From Ipomoea triloba (taxonomy: Eukaryota; Streptophyta; Magnoliopsida; Solanales; Convolvulaceae): a stretch of DNA of 64,000 nucleotides. Location of the stretch: assembly GCF_003576645.1 (NCBI RefSeq), contig NC_044930.1, positions 4,270,105-4,334,104 on the forward strand, written 5' to 3'. Positions 1 to 12,732 of the stretch are shown in pieces (the stretch's first letter is position 1; every line of letters begins with the position of its first letter). The notes beneath the pieces were generated by a model that did no database searches, was not told the origin of the DNA, and worked only from the letters and a program-made list of their open reading frames with translations. The position numbers were made by a program, and so were the translations under genes.

Positions 1-40
1 CATATCTAATAAACAAAACCCAAATTTCATTCCCAACCTC

Positions 41-400
41 TAAGAGCAACCCCATCAATGTATCATAGATAGATATTGGAACAGTAAGTGATGATTTGGA
101 AGAGTGAGAAATAGGAGAGAGAGGGAATTGGGTCCTCCTGCAAATATGAAGATATTTGGATTCCCAATAAAGAAGAAAAAATTAAACTTGGCTGCTGGCT
201 GTGCGCGTTTGGCGCACAGCCGTCGCTGGGCGCGTCAGGCGGGCCTGAGGCCCGCTGACAGCAGCATAAATTTTTTTTTTTTAATTTTCAGTTTTGTTTT
301 GTTTTTTTTTTATTCATCCCTACTCATTTTGTCTTTCCTAATCACACTTACAAAAACTCCTCAATAACCGTGAAATATCTCCATTGATAAGGATGCTCTA
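41..400. mobile_element. MITE with ~20-bp terminal inverted repeats (copy 1)
   Basis: The left end (41-60) and the reverse complement of the right end (381-401) agree over about 20 bp, with the core GAGCA..CC..ATCAATG. The interior has a GC-rich block (about 190-265) next to poly-T. A second copy in the opposite orientation lies at 48132-48478 and shares the 'caataaccgtgaaatatc' segment. There is no coding capacity, so this is a non-autonomous DNA element. The superfamily is not settled. Confidence 0.6.
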
Positions 401-1530
401 ATGTATATAGATAAGTATTAAAAAAATAATATTCCACTGTCCTCAAATGGTTGTTTATATTCCATTTATTGTAAGACTTAAAATATTATTTATTCATAAA
501 ATAAATATTACAAACAATTTACTTTTTTATATTATGTTTTGAAAAATCATTTTTGTAATCCTTTAATTATTTTCTACTAATCATTTTAATCTTTGACTTT
601 TTGTCAGTATATCATACCTATAACTTTTCCAAAAGAAGTTACAATTTTAGTCCTTAGAGCAACGAAACTATTAAATTATATTAGAGTACATAGGTATTTT
701 AGTAATTTATTATATTTATTCTTTATAACATTTTATTCAACTAGTATTTCATCAGCAAATTCGAGAATTAATAACTCTCTAAATTTTTCGTCTTCAATTT
801 AGATATATTTTTCATAGAAGAACTTATTAAAATAAAAATATTTATTTTATATATAAAATATCAAGATTGAAGAGGTTAGGAGTAAATGACATTGTTGCTC
901 TAGTGACATGAAGTGATTTTTTCATATAGGAGGTTATGGGTGCTAGCCTCGAATTATGTTGCACCAATTATTAAAATTATTACTATTTTGAATAGTCAAG
1001 GAATATATAGCAATTACAAAAAAGTTAATGATTAAAACAGCTAGAAATAAATTATTAAGAAACTAAAACACATTTCTTCCCCTTTTTTAGTAAAAGTTTA
1101 AAACTATTCTGATGTCATAATCATATTCCACTCATCTGGTTACCAATTTGAGACCATTTTTGAATATTTCATTATTATGCGTAAATATATTTATGCCTTT
1201 TATTAAATTAAAGCTCTATAACTCTCGTCTCGTGTGAAAATTCTATTGGGTAAAAATATAATGAATAAAAACAATAACCCATTTTTTAGATGAATTAGGA
1301 CTTGACATGTTAGCAGAGTGTTGAAATATAGTAGAAACTATAAAGAGAGTTCTATACTGAGATAGTTTTTTTTTTTTTTACGAGTAATTTTTTTGGGTTA
1401 ATTTTAATAAGAAAGTTGAACTGTTGAAGACGTGAACATGCTTTTGGACCGTACTAAGAAAGAAGTGAAATAAGAATGTTTTCAAATGAAACTTAATGAT
1501 TAATTTTAAATAATAGTCTCCGGGTCCCCT
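401..1530. other. AT-rich intergenic DNA upstream of the CIPK14-like gene
   Basis: No gene-like reading frame is seen. The sequence is AT-rich with homopolymer runs. The short open frames lack any recognisable domain. Confidence 0.5.
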
Positions 1531-1532
1531 GG

Positions 1533-1542
1533 CTTTAAATAG
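1533..1542 (+). promoter_or_regulatory. Possible TATA element of the CIPK14-like gene
   Basis: A 'ctttaaatag' motif lies about 280 bp before the start codon. The interval from about 1570 to 1821 contains no ATG, so it can serve as an unencumbered 5' leader. The motif is short and was chosen only by position. Confidence 0.3.
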
Positions 1543-1821
1543 CAATAACATTTTCCATTTCACCACGCATTTCGGAATCAATAAACAACCAACCGTACAT
1601 TTTCGGGAATCTTCCTCTCAATATTCTCCATTGCCATCTCTCACCTTCCTTCCTTCATAAACCTGCAAACTTCTTCCCGGAATCTGTGTTTAGCTTCTTC
1701 TGAGTTCTAATATAATACATTGGGTTGTGGATCCTGTAAACCACGAGCTTCTTTGTTGATTGTAGATTTGTAGCGGTTGAGTTTGGGTGACTGGGGAGTG
1801 CTGGTGGATTGGGTGTAAAAA

Positions 1822-3117
1822 ATGAATGAAGAGAGCTGTTCGCTGGCCGGAGTGGCGGCGGCCGGAGATGAGGATTTGAACCGGAGAATTCTTGGGAAAT
1901 ATGAGCTGGGGAAGCTGCTTGGGTGTGGGGCTTTCGCGAAGGTGTATCACGCGCGGGTCATCAGGACGGGGCAGAGCGTGGCGATAAAAGCGGTGAGCAA
2001 ACACAGGATTCTAAAGGGCGGGCTAACGGGCCACGTGAAACGGGAGGTTTCTATCATGCGCCGGCTGCGCCACCATCATATCGTGCGCCTCCTGGAAGTT
2101 CTCGCTACCAAGACGAAGATCTATTTCGTGATGGAGTTCGCCAAAGGCGGGGAGCTCTTCACCAAGGTGGCTAAAGGGCGGTTCAGTGAGGATCTCAGCC
2201 GCAAGTACTTTCAGCAGCTCATCTCCGCCGTCGGTTACTGTCACTCCCGCGGCGTCTACCACCGCGATCTCAAACCGGAGAACCTGTTGCTCGACGAGAA
2301 TTGGGACCTCAAAATCACCGATTTCGGATTAAGCGCCGTCACGGATCCGGCCCGACCCGACGGCCGCCTCCACACCTTGTGCGGCACTCCGGCGTACGTC
2401 GCTCCTGAGATCCTGGCGAAGAAAGGCTACTACGGCGCTAAGGTCGACATCTGGTCCTGCGGCATCATCCTTTTCGTCCTCAACGCCGGATACTTGCCGT
2501 TCAACGATACCAATCTAATGAACATGTATCGCAAAATTTACAAAGGCGAGTACCGGTGCCCTAAATGGACCTCGCCAGAGCTCAAACACCTCCTCGATCG
2601 CCTCCTCGACACCAATCCTGACACTCGCATCACGGTGGACGAAATCAAAGCCGATCCATGGTTCCGGAAAGGATTCAACGACGTTAAACCCCAAATCGAA
2701 TCCGAATTCGAATTCAAAACCGACAACGAGAGCGAAACAGAGAACAAATACCTAAACGCATTCGATCTCATCTCCTTCTCCCCCGGCGTCAACTTGTCCG
2801 GTCTGTTCGCTACTCACAGCGCCATCGCCGACACCGAGCGGGTTCTATCGGCCGAACCGCCGGAGAAAATCGTCGACAGAGTAGAGAGGATTGCTAAAGC
2901 GGAGGGAATGAAAGTGATTAGAAAGAATGCTGGAATTAGGGTGGAGGGGCAAAATGGTCATCCCGCATTACTAGTAGAGATTAACCGGCTAACGGAGGAG
3001 CTGGTAATAGTAGAGCTTAAAAATTACCGCGGGGACGAAGCCGGCCGGGAAAAATGGAGAGTTAAGTTTAGGCAACAGCTTAAACTACTAAGCTATCAAC
3101 CAGACGACGCCCATTAG
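1822..3117 (+). CDS. CIPK14: CBL-interacting protein kinase, CIPK14-like (SnRK3 family)
   Basis: This is an intronless 431-aa Ser/Thr kinase. Visible elements: the glycine loop at about residues 33-41 ([12 protein letters not shown]); the ATP lysine K56 in VAIK; the catalytic loop HRDLKPEN with D149; DFG at 167-169; APE at 194-196; the NAF/FISL motif at 312-329 ([11 protein letters not shown]), which binds CBL calcium sensors; and a C-terminal PPI-type region from about 340. As a family, CIPKs are freed from autoinhibition when Ca2+-loaded CBL proteins bind NAF, and they then phosphorylate transporters and other targets. Features such as [14 protein letters not shown] and [12 protein letters not shown] resemble Arabidopsis CIPK14, with CIPK11 next closest; the exact orthologue is inferred. 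Absence of introns fits the intron-poor CIPK clade. The start is the first ATG of an ATG-free leader. GC content is clearly higher than in the surroundings. All catalytic residues are intact. Confidence 0.95.
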   Translation: MNEESCSLAGVAAAGDEDLNRRILGKYELGKLLGCGAFAKVYHARVIRTGQSVAIKAVSKHRILKGGLTGHVKREVSIMRRLRHHHIVRLLEVLATKTKIYFVMEFAKGGELFTKVAKGRFSEDLSRKYFQQLISAVGYCHSRGVYHRDLKPENLLLDENWDLKITDFGLSAVTDPARPDGRLHTLCGTPAYVAPEILAKKGYYGAKVDIWSCGIILFVLNAGYLPFNDTNLMNMYRKIYKGEYRCPKWTSPELKHLLDRLLDTNPDTRITVDEIKADPWFRKGFNDVKPQIESEFEFKTDNESETENKYLNAFDLISFSPGVNLSGLFATHSAIADTERVLSAEPPEKIVDRVERIAKAEGMKVIRKNAGIRVEGQNGHPALLVEINRLTEELVIVELKNYRGDEAGREKWRVKFRQQLKLLSYQPDDAH

Positions 3118-4116
3118 TATAAAAATTATTACTCCATATTATTACCTTTTACAGTTTTACCTTTTGGAAAATCGGAGTCTATGTGGACAAATAGTTTAGA
3201 CTTTTTTGAACATACAAAATAACCAAAAGGATAAAGCTAAGCACAAAAAGCTTCTTGCTTTTACCTATGTTTTTGAGAATTAATCACAATGATTAGTGAA
3301 GGGATGAAAATAAACCTGCAGAAGGAAGAGCTTAAACAGCAGTCATGGAGAGTTGTCTAATTTAATTTTCTTAATACTTTTTTTTCGAGTTTATTTAGTG
3401 TTTAATAAAATATTTTTTATAAATTGTTCATATTCACTAATAAAATTAAACAATGTTTTATGACACTGTAAATATGGAGCCTACAAGTGGAAAAGTCATA
3501 TGTAAATATACGGCGGTCCATTATTTAAACTTTTAAATGGAGTTATGTTACGTTACTTTTATTTTTCCTTTATTTCTTTTAACTAAGATAGAAGTCTAGA
3601 AGATCTAGAAATTTTTTATAACTGAGATAATTGAGTTCGAGTTTATATGAACTTCAAGTTATTATATTCTATGCCAAAAATAAAATTTAATATTTTTTCA
3701 AATATAATACAAAATTTTAACAAAGAAAAATGCAATTCAAAATTTAATGATATTTTTCGTACATATTTAAATACAAAATTATTAATCAAAATTTCGATGT
3801 CAATTCCATCTAATTTTATTTTTAATTACAATTAAGACCAATAGATTTTAAAAAATAATAATAACTATCAAGTATAAAAATAATAGATTATATATAAAAT
3901 AATTATTTTAAAAAATTAAAAATTGAGCCCCGTAAAATTGGACTCCCTGTGTCGTCACCCTAGCCGCACATGGACAGGGCCAACCCGGGTTTAAAAGTGG
4001 TCCTCAACACCTTATAGACTTACGGTCTTAATTCACAAAAAGAAATATATTTCATAATTTGGAGGCACATAAATTGTAGTTAATATATAATTTTCTGTGC
4101 TTTCAAATTATAATAA

Positions 4117-4186
<70 letters not shown>

Positions 4187-4945
4187 GAAATGCTAATAAG
4201 TAATATGGAGATTACTTATTTTAAAATATTTTTTGTGCCACTGTCTCGTTCAGGTGTAATAACATGTTTATCATATAAGAGAAGTAAATTGTACTACTAA
4301 AATTTTGTTGGACAGGTTCAACTTAGAGTGTGTTAAAGAATCAATTTCGTGACTTTGGTATTAATAATAATAATAATTAATTATTACCCCTTTTAATTAC
4401 ATATATCGTTTTCCTTACATAATTTTAGGGGAATTTGTTGAACCATATAGCAGCATGCTGCATGTGTACTACTGTGGAAGTACAATAATAGGATGCAGTC
4501 ATATATGCAGGTAAAATTAGTGTTTAAATTACACATAAAATACCCAAAGTTTTAATTTGGTAATGATGATTAAAGTTTTGTCGTAATCTGAGTTGGAATC
4601 AATAATACAGTGAATAAAAAAACTAGTGGACGATGACGAAGCACTGTGCAGACAACATTGACAACATTATATTAAGGTTATAAAAAAATGTACAACCGAT
4701 TGGTAAGTGAAGGTCATTATCACATTAGCTAATCAACTTATATCAATTTCTTTTCAAAAAAAAAAATAAAACTTAAATCAATTTCTTTACGCACATGATT
4801 GTGCGTATCATCACGAATCCCTCGTGGTCCACTACTACAGTACAGCTTAACTGTACTGAACAATACAGTGTGAGTTGTCAATAATCATACGTCTTTATTT
4901 GTTCCTATACCCACCCAATTATGAATTTATATTTTAATTAACACA
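3118..4945. other. Intergenic spacer, AT-rich
   Basis: It holds the 3' region of the CIPK14-like gene, then AT-rich sequence with the trinucleotide palindrome at 4117-4186. The only open frames are low-complexity (for example a poly-Ile frame over the repeat). No gene is seen. Confidence 0.5.
4117..4186. repeat. (AAT)n followed directly by (TTA)n: perfect trinucleotide palindrome
   Basis: About 11 AAT units run straight into about 12 ATT/TTA units, making a self-complementary block of about 70 bp that can fold as a hairpin or cruciform. Confidence 0.9.
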
Positions 4946-5188
4946 TACTACCTCCGTCCCAAAATGATTGTTTGGTTCGTTTAACGAGGCTTGACTGGAG
5001 TAATTTTTAATCTAATTTTTCATATTATTAAGTTTAGCATCAATATATAAAATTTATATATTTAGAAACTACATTAAAAGTACTATTAAACACAAAAAAT
5101 TAAATTTAAAAATAATAAAAATTTACTAAAGAAAATAAGCAAAGAATGAAGAGTTGATAGGACATGTAAAATGGGACAGAGAGAATAA
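4946..5188. mobile_element. Stowaway-like MITE
   Basis: The left end reads 'ctacctccgtcccaaaatg' and the right end 'aaaatgggacagagagaa'. These are the classic Stowaway/Tc1-mariner terminal inverted repeats (CTCCCTCCGTCCC type), flanked by TA. The element is about 240 bp with an AT-rich interior and no coding capacity. Confidence 0.75.
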
Positions 5189-7049
5189 TTAAGAGCGAAT
5201 TGTTAATACAATTACATAGTTAGAGGTTTGACTCGTAAAAAGGATGTGAATTATATTGAGTAAAAGTCAAATTATGCAAGTGTTATATAAGTCCAAATTA
5301 ATTTTACAGTGGTAAAAATAGTGAATGTTGTAAAAAAAAAAAAAAAAAAAAAGTGTCACACACTGTATTGTAATAAACATACAAGGTTGGAAAAGTAGTT
5401 ATAAACAAATACTGCATTGTAATAGAATTAACTTTTTAATTATAAGGTTATCCCTATTGCGAATTTGTGAATTATATATGGGATTAAACTCATTAGGCAG
5501 GCAATTAGTGGGGTTTATTAATTTGAGCCGACAAGTACATGATGCTTCTCACATTTTTGTAAAGAGATTATCAAGATTGCACATGTTTAATGGTGTCTGT
5601 TGTGTAGTGGTCAAGTGGATTGTCGCACGGCTTTTCTCGTCAGATCGAAAGACGGATGCTCCTGCGGGCATTTTGCTCGCTAATGGATAAGTATTAAAAA
5701 TTTAGCATGACAATATGAATTTGAATTGGATTTTGTCGACGATAATACCTCTTACTCATTAAAATAATATAGTAAACTCCTTTGATGACTTGTTTTTGTT
5801 AGAAGAATACAAATCAAATACATGTATTATGTAAAATACAGTAATTAATTAACCTAACCTCAATTGCGGATACACAAAATCAAGCATATCTCCAGTCAAA
5901 GTTGATATTTTTATTGCATTATTGCCTCAAGAATTCCTATGTGTTAAAGATTGTTGTCTATAACTGATCTCCTATAGTAACTAAAAATAGTGTTGTGTGA
6001 GATTGTAACAAGAGATCAGAAGTGGGATGGTACGGTCATGCTTAAATAGCTTCATGCCATTATTATAAGCTAAGTAATTGATCGAAACTGTTACTTCCAT
6101 TTCAAACCACAACACAATGGTCTTAAATGGCCTATTAAACTTGCATTACTTAATAGTGCTGTTATAATGGAAAACATTGCAGTTTTAACTTTAAAAAAAA
6201 ATTTTATGAGACATGTGATTTTTTTTTCTTTTAGGATTTTAACGTAAAATTCCGCCTTTATTCATTTTATTTATATTATATTACGTAAAGAATAACTCTA
6301 GTGGATAGTTTGAGCCTAGGGACTAGGGCCTTAACCACCAACAGAATTAATTTAGGTTGAATAGGCAAATAATGCAAAATGGAAATAGAAAACACAAAAA
6401 AAAAAAAAAAAAAAAAAAAAAAATTCTATTGGTTGCCTTGTGGAGTTTGATTACAAACAAGATAAGAGGAGTACAGCTTTGTGTCCGCTCAATTTGCAAG
6501 CAAGATAAGAACTTGTAAAGTACAAACATGCATGATGGGCATAACTGCTCTAGGTCATATAAGCGTGGTAGCTCCACAGGACCACAACTACTTCAAAGTT
6601 AAATATGTAAGGGCAATTCAATCAAATTAGTTAAACCGTTTGTTTGGTAGTTACAAGGTTTCAAGTTGAATTTTCAATAAAAGTAGTTTATTGGTCTTTT
6701 TTGTTCGAGTCAGTCAACTATGAGCAACTTAGACTGGTTTATTTCATTATGGCTCTTTGTTCGCTAGGGGTTTACCAGTGCACACTGTTAGATAGTGATT
6801 GTTGGTTTTCCTTTTCATTAAAAAAAAAAAAAAAAAGAAGAAGAAGAAGCTAAATATGTTAATTGTCAACATCTTCTAGGTCGAGCAATGCGATTTGCAT
6901 CTCACGTGTGGTTTGGATGCTATTATACAACAAGAATGAAGTTTACCTAGTGCACATTTTGGAGTAGTGTTTCCGGATTTCTCTTTGTCATCTAAAAAAA
7001 ATAGTTAAATATGTTAACCGGACTTCATGAGCTTACTTGCTTTTGATCT
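5189..7049. other. Intergenic spacer with poly-A tracts
   Basis: AT-rich sequence with A-runs at 5332-5352, 6396-6422 and 6820-6836. A 77-codon frame at 5457-5690 has no recognisable domain. No gene is called. Confidence 0.45.
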
Positions 7050-7281
7050 ATAAAATCATTATTCTATGGACCATGCATGGAACCATAAATAAAAATAAAA
7101 ATAACATTTTTAATATAATTAAAATACATTATTTGAAAGTACTTTATTTTGTATACTATCAAATAATGTACATTTAATACACAAATAATATACCTTTATT
7201 ATATTAAAAAAAACGTATCTTATATTTATAATTTCATAGTGCACATAGTTGTGTGAACCATAATCCACATAAAAATTTGCC
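7050..7281. mobile_element. MITE of the 'tatgg-acc-atg' family (copy a)
   Basis: The left end 'ctatggaccatgcatgg' and the reverse complement of the right end ('ggcaaatttttatgtgg', 7265-7281) resemble the ends of related elements at 21983, 28149 and 34652. The interior is AT-rich. It is degenerate compared with the 28-kb copy. Confidence 0.45.
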
Positions 7282-7666
7282 TTGAGCTAGGTTATTGGTT
7301 TAAAGCAAGCCATATATAAGCCACCAACTCAATACTCTAAACTTAAGTAAACCCTTCCTTTGGGCCATTAGTCCTAATTGTGCCTAAACTACCTAAAAAG
7401 AGTTGTAGTCTATTACCAACTTCTACCTTGATTCATCAAGTTAAATTATTTACCATCAAAAGTAATTTTATTGTACATGAGATTTAGTGTTGGATATATG
7501 TAGATTTATATTGTACAAAAATTTGTGAGCACCTAAGCTAGCCCAAAAGGAATGGTACCAATGGAAACTCAAATATGGGCCTATAGTGAATAACAGGCCT
7601 TAATATTCATTAAAACAGCAACTTGTACTCGGAATTTGAAACAAAAATCGATCAAGGCTTAGTTTA

Positions 7667-7697
<31 letters not shown>

Positions 7698-7885
7698 CAA
7701 ATCTACAACTTAAAGATATTATTCAGATTTGAATTACGGAGTATAACTTAAGGAGATATGCACAGCTTTTGAGGAGGCAAATAATATTGTAGATCATGGT
7801 CCACATTGCAACGTGAATCATGAATAAATGTTAATTTTAAATATACTGAAGTCCGAAGGTATGTTATTTTTATAAAATGAACATT

Positions 7886-8222
7886 TGTTGTTGATAGGGT
7901 TATAGTGTAACCCACTTGTCCTATGGAGCTCACTAGTGTATTTTTCAACCTCACTTGTGCACTTTCCGACCTTAGTAGTGCATTTCCCGATCTTAGTAGT
8001 ACATTTTTCGACCTCATTGTTGTCATACGGAGCTCACTAGTGTATTTAATTTTTCGACCTCACTAGTGTACTTCCCGAGCACACTAGTGCATTTTCTAAC
8101 CTTGACAGTACATGCCGACCCCCCGGTCTCATTATTAGTAGACCTCTAAGTCTCAATATCATATTTTCATTAGACCTCCCCGTCTCATTATTATTAGACC
8201 TCCCGGTCTCATTTGTAAATTT
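7886..8222. repeat. Degenerate minisatellite, about 25-bp units
   Basis: Imperfect repeats of 'ctcactagtgtatttttc' type occupy about 7920-8100. They are followed by repeats of 'tagacctcccggtctcatta' type to 8222. The sequence just downstream (8300-8420) has a 'cctatatatttagg' TATA-like motif and ends in 'ctcccaaca', so the block could lie inside a retrotransposon LTR. No LTR pair was found. Confidence 0.6.
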
Positions 8223-8450
8223 CATGATCTCTAAGCACCCCTTCATGTGTCAAATCTCACAGACACTTGGCAAGCATAACTACCTCATCACCACTGAATC
8301 CACCTCAGACACGTGGAGAGCGTGCTGAGCATCCGACATGTGTCTTATCTTCCCCTATATATTTAGGACATTTATTGTGCCTTTGTGGAGGGACTTTTTG
8401 GCTCCCAACATACACTACTCCACTCGAAGCCTTCTGACCTCACATGATCG

Positions 8451-8730
8451 CACTACACCAAATTAAATACATCATTTAGCAACGATTTCAAGCCGCCGCA
8501 ATTGTGTTTCCTGATGGTTATTCAACTGTGACTAGATAGTGTGTCGGAAAGGTTTTAGCAACAGTTTTTTACAACTGCGGGGATTAGTTAATCAACGTTT
8601 CCTCGCGGTTTTGACTCATTTTAGCGGTGATTTTGAACCGCCGCAAAAATTAATTATTTTTGTTTAGAATTTAGCGACATTTACCTAACCGCCAGTAAAT
8701 ATTTTATTTAATTTTTACCATAAATATTTT
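8451..8730 (+). mobile_element. CACTA-type (En/Spm) transposon terminus, truncated
   Basis: The segment begins 'cactacaccaaatt', the CACTA terminal motif. Subterminal repeats of 'gccgcaa / agcggtgattttgaac / accgcc' type follow in both orientations, as in plant CACTA elements. No matching opposite end (ttggtgtagtg) was seen nearby, so the element is either truncated or larger than could be traced. Confidence 0.5.
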
Positions 8731-11700
8731 ATCAAAGAATAAAAAAGATTACTTCTTTTGTAAAATTGCCATTGAATGTAATGGATGATTGGATGCCAAA
8801 ATAATTTGGGCTTTAGCTATATTATACTATTATATGGGTTGTGAACATAAGCTTCATTGGGCTACACACAAGTTTATATGGACTACTACGGCTAAAAAAG
8901 TTCCATTAATTAGTTAAATCGCAATTTATAATCGAGTTAATTAAAAATTAAAAATTATTAAATATTAAACCTGATGTTTACTTTCAAACTATTTGTAGCA
9001 AACATGTCAATATTTAGAATTGTGGTATTTGATTAGTGGATCTTATCATATTATTGTCCTAACGTATGGCGCAACGAGATAAAAAAGATAAATTTTATAA
9101 AATATTATATAATTATTTTGTCTTGTCATGTAAAGTGATAACCGAAACAATAATGTTTTGGATATTCCTTATTTGAAGAGAGTTTCTTCATTATCTTTCG
9201 AGTTTAAGTTTTCCCCTCTATCGAGTTTAAGTTTTCCCCTCTAACTTTTTTTTTTTTTAAATAAAACAAGAAGCGGTTTAAATTATAAGAAATTTAAAAT
9301 TTGAATATTTTTTTTTTGTTCATAACATTGACCTTCTTTGTTGTACATATTCATTAATACTTTTGTAGGAAGTAACAAGTTCATCAAATTATTATTTAGG
9401 GTGGAAATGTTTATATTCAAAACTCAGCTTCTTTTTGAAATGAGAGGTGACAACTTAACTACTAAAATTAGATAATTTAGATTTGATAGGAGAAAGCATA
9501 CCAAAATTAGATAATTAAGAAGAGGCTATTAAAATCAGATGTATTGTCTCATACTTTCATATGTTATCTATAAATATTATAACTACTTTATAGTTGATGG
9601 AAATCATGGAATATCTAACATTTAAATGAGATAATTAATGTGAAACAGTTACTATTACCGAGAACTATACACTAAACCAAAATTGAATAAAACATATAAA
9701 ACAAACATGTAATACTATAATTTTTTTTTTTTTTTGAAAAAAAATTCAATGCTGATGGAAGGGTTCGAACAATAGACCATATGACCATTTCATTTCAATG
9801 AAGCCTTACCATCTAATCTACATAATACTATAATTTTTATTTATCAAATACAACATAAAGAAAATGGTTAAATAAATCATTGAACTATATGCAAATTAAA
9901 ACAACAACTAAACCTTTAAACTAAAAAAAGTTCCTTAAAAAAAAAGTTTCAATTGAATCCTTAAACAGTTAAACTCATAAAAATATTGCAATTAAGTCAT
10001 ATTTACTTGGTTTTACTTGTAAACCCCTAGCTACCGCCGACTTAGGTATCAACTCATACTATTTTATATTTTTATAATTTGTTTGAAACTTACAAGTTAA
10101 ATAAAAATAAAAATAATAAAAAAAGGCCAAAGTCGATGGTCACCTGTAGTTCTTAGTCTCGATGAAAATCCGTTGGCCTACATTGGTCAAATAGGTGTTC
10201 GCTATGACCTAATTACAATGTTTTTATCAGTTTAACGAACACCTCTTTGACCATTTTCCCTGCAACATATTAGAAATTTAAGTATTAACATTTGAGGTCT
10301 TTATGCTATATAATTCAAACTCCCTTCAGAAGAGATTTATATATATATATATATATTCACGGAAAGCCACCTCTAATTTTCAACGTGGCAGAAAGGCTTC
10401 TTTCGAGCATTCTCATCCCCATTTTTCTAACTAAAATGGATATACTTTGCGACTTAATTTCTCATTCACTCATTATCCGTTTTGAGCGTACGATATATCG
10501 TTTTCTTCGTCTCACTTAGGTGAACCCAAATTTGCTTTGACCCAACCCAAATTGTGAATGAACCCCTAATATTTGTACCACAAAATTACTACCCACAATG
10601 CTAGTTTTTATTAAAATTTCCAACACACATTTACATTGAAAATAACTAGTAATTAATAATTGAATAAAATGGGCATGTAATGTCTTGAAGTGTTTGACAC
10701 TTCTCTTTTGTCGCGGGCTAATCATATGAATTTAGATTTGGTTGGAATAATTGGAATGTTGTGCTTTTCATGAACTCTTACAAGACATGTATATCCCAAT
10801 GCAACTATAAATGCAAGCCATGTGAACGACCTTGGATTTGCACTTCATGAATCAGAATCAAATCAACTTATTATTGTTGCATCCTAGGTTTTGTATGGTA
10901 CTTCTTTTTTATTGACTGGCTAACTATATTAATTAGGTTGACATTGATAAATATAACACTTTGTATGTGTAATTATATTGTGTAAATGCTTGGAGTATAT
11001 TTTGCACTTCAGTATATTTGTGTGTGAATAATTAGTGTGCATATTTAACATATGACCACTAGTACAAAATTAACTATAAAAATGAGACAATATGCGCCTG
11101 TTGTTATTAAAAATAATGTTTAAAGTCAAACATCGATATTTATGTATTTTTTTTTAAAATAAAGGCGTTTATTGTAGCTAACAACATATAACCAAAAGTT
11201 ACGTAGTATAATTTAAAATGAAAAAGACTTTAATTAAGTGTCTACCCCTAACAAAAGTATGTAAATGCCTAAAGTTGGTTAACAATTTTTTTAAATAAAA
11301 AATAAAATAACAACCTAATTAACAACAAATGCCTATTCTTTTTATTAAAAAAAAAAACTGAACATTTTACATCTAATTTGTGTCTATTTTATATGTCATA
11401 GACACATATTGCCTTATCTAACATTAAACTATTATAGTGTATTTGAGACGCCATTTTTTTTTTTAAATTCATTGTCTGTAATTTACCACTTAAGAATCAA
11501 TTGAACTAACTTCTTTCTTTTTTTCTTTTTTTTTTTTTTTCCTTCCAACTATATGATGAGACCAATATAGCCAATGCATAATACTCCTACGCACTACACT
11601 CCAATGCATTAAATTTGAACATTAATATATGTTCTAATAAATTAAATTTAATGATTAGTCCGATGCATCGAGGTTGATAATTGTACATAGATAGTGTTCA

Positions 11701-12150
11701 TTTTGACATGTTTATCCCTCGTCCTCGAATAAATAAAAAAACACGCAATCAACTACTTACGGTTTAAAAGAATGGAAGTGAATTGGTAGAATTTTCTTAA
11801 ATGAAGTTTTAAAACAATTCTATCGATTGTTTTCAAAAAAAAATAATAATTCTATCGATTTAAAGGAATATACTATGCATTATTTTAACATAAGAAAATT
11901 TATATAATATAGTGAAATTAAAATTATGTGATTGCCATAAATTAATTGTGATTATTAAAATTCAATATGAATAAATTGATTGCCCATTAATTAATTTTGA
12001 TTATTGCGTAAATTCCATGATATCAGTCTGTTGATGAGTCAACGATACAAGATGAGGCAGCGTGACCAGTAATTTGGCGTGAACCTGAGCGCAGTGGATT
12101 GGAAGTTCTGGTGTGAACCCGGTCCGAAAGACGACCAGCCGGTTTGACAA
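8731..12150. other. Intergenic spacer, AT-rich, with dispersed-repeat pieces
   Basis: No gene is seen. It contains poly-T/poly-A tracts (9246, 9721, 11141, 11341, 11519) and a possible further CACTA-like end ('cactagtacaaaa' near 11057). A region at 9860-10270 resembles the 'proceeding-ORF-less' inverted-repeat elements found at 26 and 41 kb. The segment at 10285-10560 recurs in the peroxidase array. Confidence 0.4.
10285..10560 (+). repeat. Dispersed repeat shared with 52495-52800 and 63590-63740
   Basis: The shared order is: 'tttatgctata.aattcaa', a short A/T or TA run, 'ggaaa.ccac', 'cattatccgttttg.gcgta', 'gaacccaaat', then 'ttgacccaaccc'. It is non-coding. It may be a small LTR or TRIM-type element; no termini were defined. 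Confidence 0.5.
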
Positions 12151-12154
12151 ATGG

Positions 12155-12163
12155 GTATATAGG
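12155..12163 (+). promoter_or_regulatory. TATA box of the NST1-like gene
   Basis: 'gtatatagg' lies about 30 bp before a pyrimidine-rich stretch (12180-12240) likely to hold the transcription start. A 5'-UTR intron is plausible: donor 'ctgtgagtgc' near 12340 and acceptor 'cattttttag' near 12516. Confidence 0.5.
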
Positions 12164-12732
12164 TAGCCGACTAAACCATCTTCCGTTTTCCTCTTTCTTT
12201 GTTTCTCTCTATTATCTCCGGAGTATTATTTTCTCTCTCATCAATCAGCAAATCATCCGTATAATATCACATTTGCTTCGCCGGGGAGTTGCGCGATACT
12301 CCGCCGTCCGCCGATGAATGTCCGATGGGCCACAAATCTGTGAGTGCTTTCATTAATTTTTTTGTTTTTTTGTTTTTTTCATTTGTTTTTTATTTTAAAT
12401 TCATTTATTCGTTCCGTGTTGTTTCGGTTAGGGAGCTTGGAAACCCTATGGATTTCTTTTGGTTTTGGAACCTGACTGTCGATATTCCTTTTTGTTTTTG
12501 TCTTTACATTTTTTAGGTTTGGAAGAATTTGAAGAATTGGTATTGCATTGCAGAGTTTGACTCGGTAAGAGAAAAATATTGAGTCTAGGGTTTTCCATTT
12601 TCTGGAGCTGCGATTGTTAATATAGGGGATTTGAGTAGAATTGGGGCACTTGATTTTCGTGGGAGCCGGTGTTGGTTGGTTTTCATTCGTTAATCATTTG
12701 GGACGGGGAGGATAGGTGTGGGTTAGGGGATA

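Noticed and set aside
4097..4300. 67-codon frame with a long poly-Ile stretch
   Set aside because: It is produced by the trinucleotide repeat and not a gene.
5457..5690. 77-codon plus-strand frame, with a tRNA-like 'gtggtcaagtgg' inside
   Set aside because: It has no domain and no second promoter box for a tRNA or SINE. It was left as spacer.
7886..8222. CRISPR-like repeat array
   Set aside because: Repeats are degenerate and contiguous without unique spacers. Plant nuclear context; it is a minisatellite.
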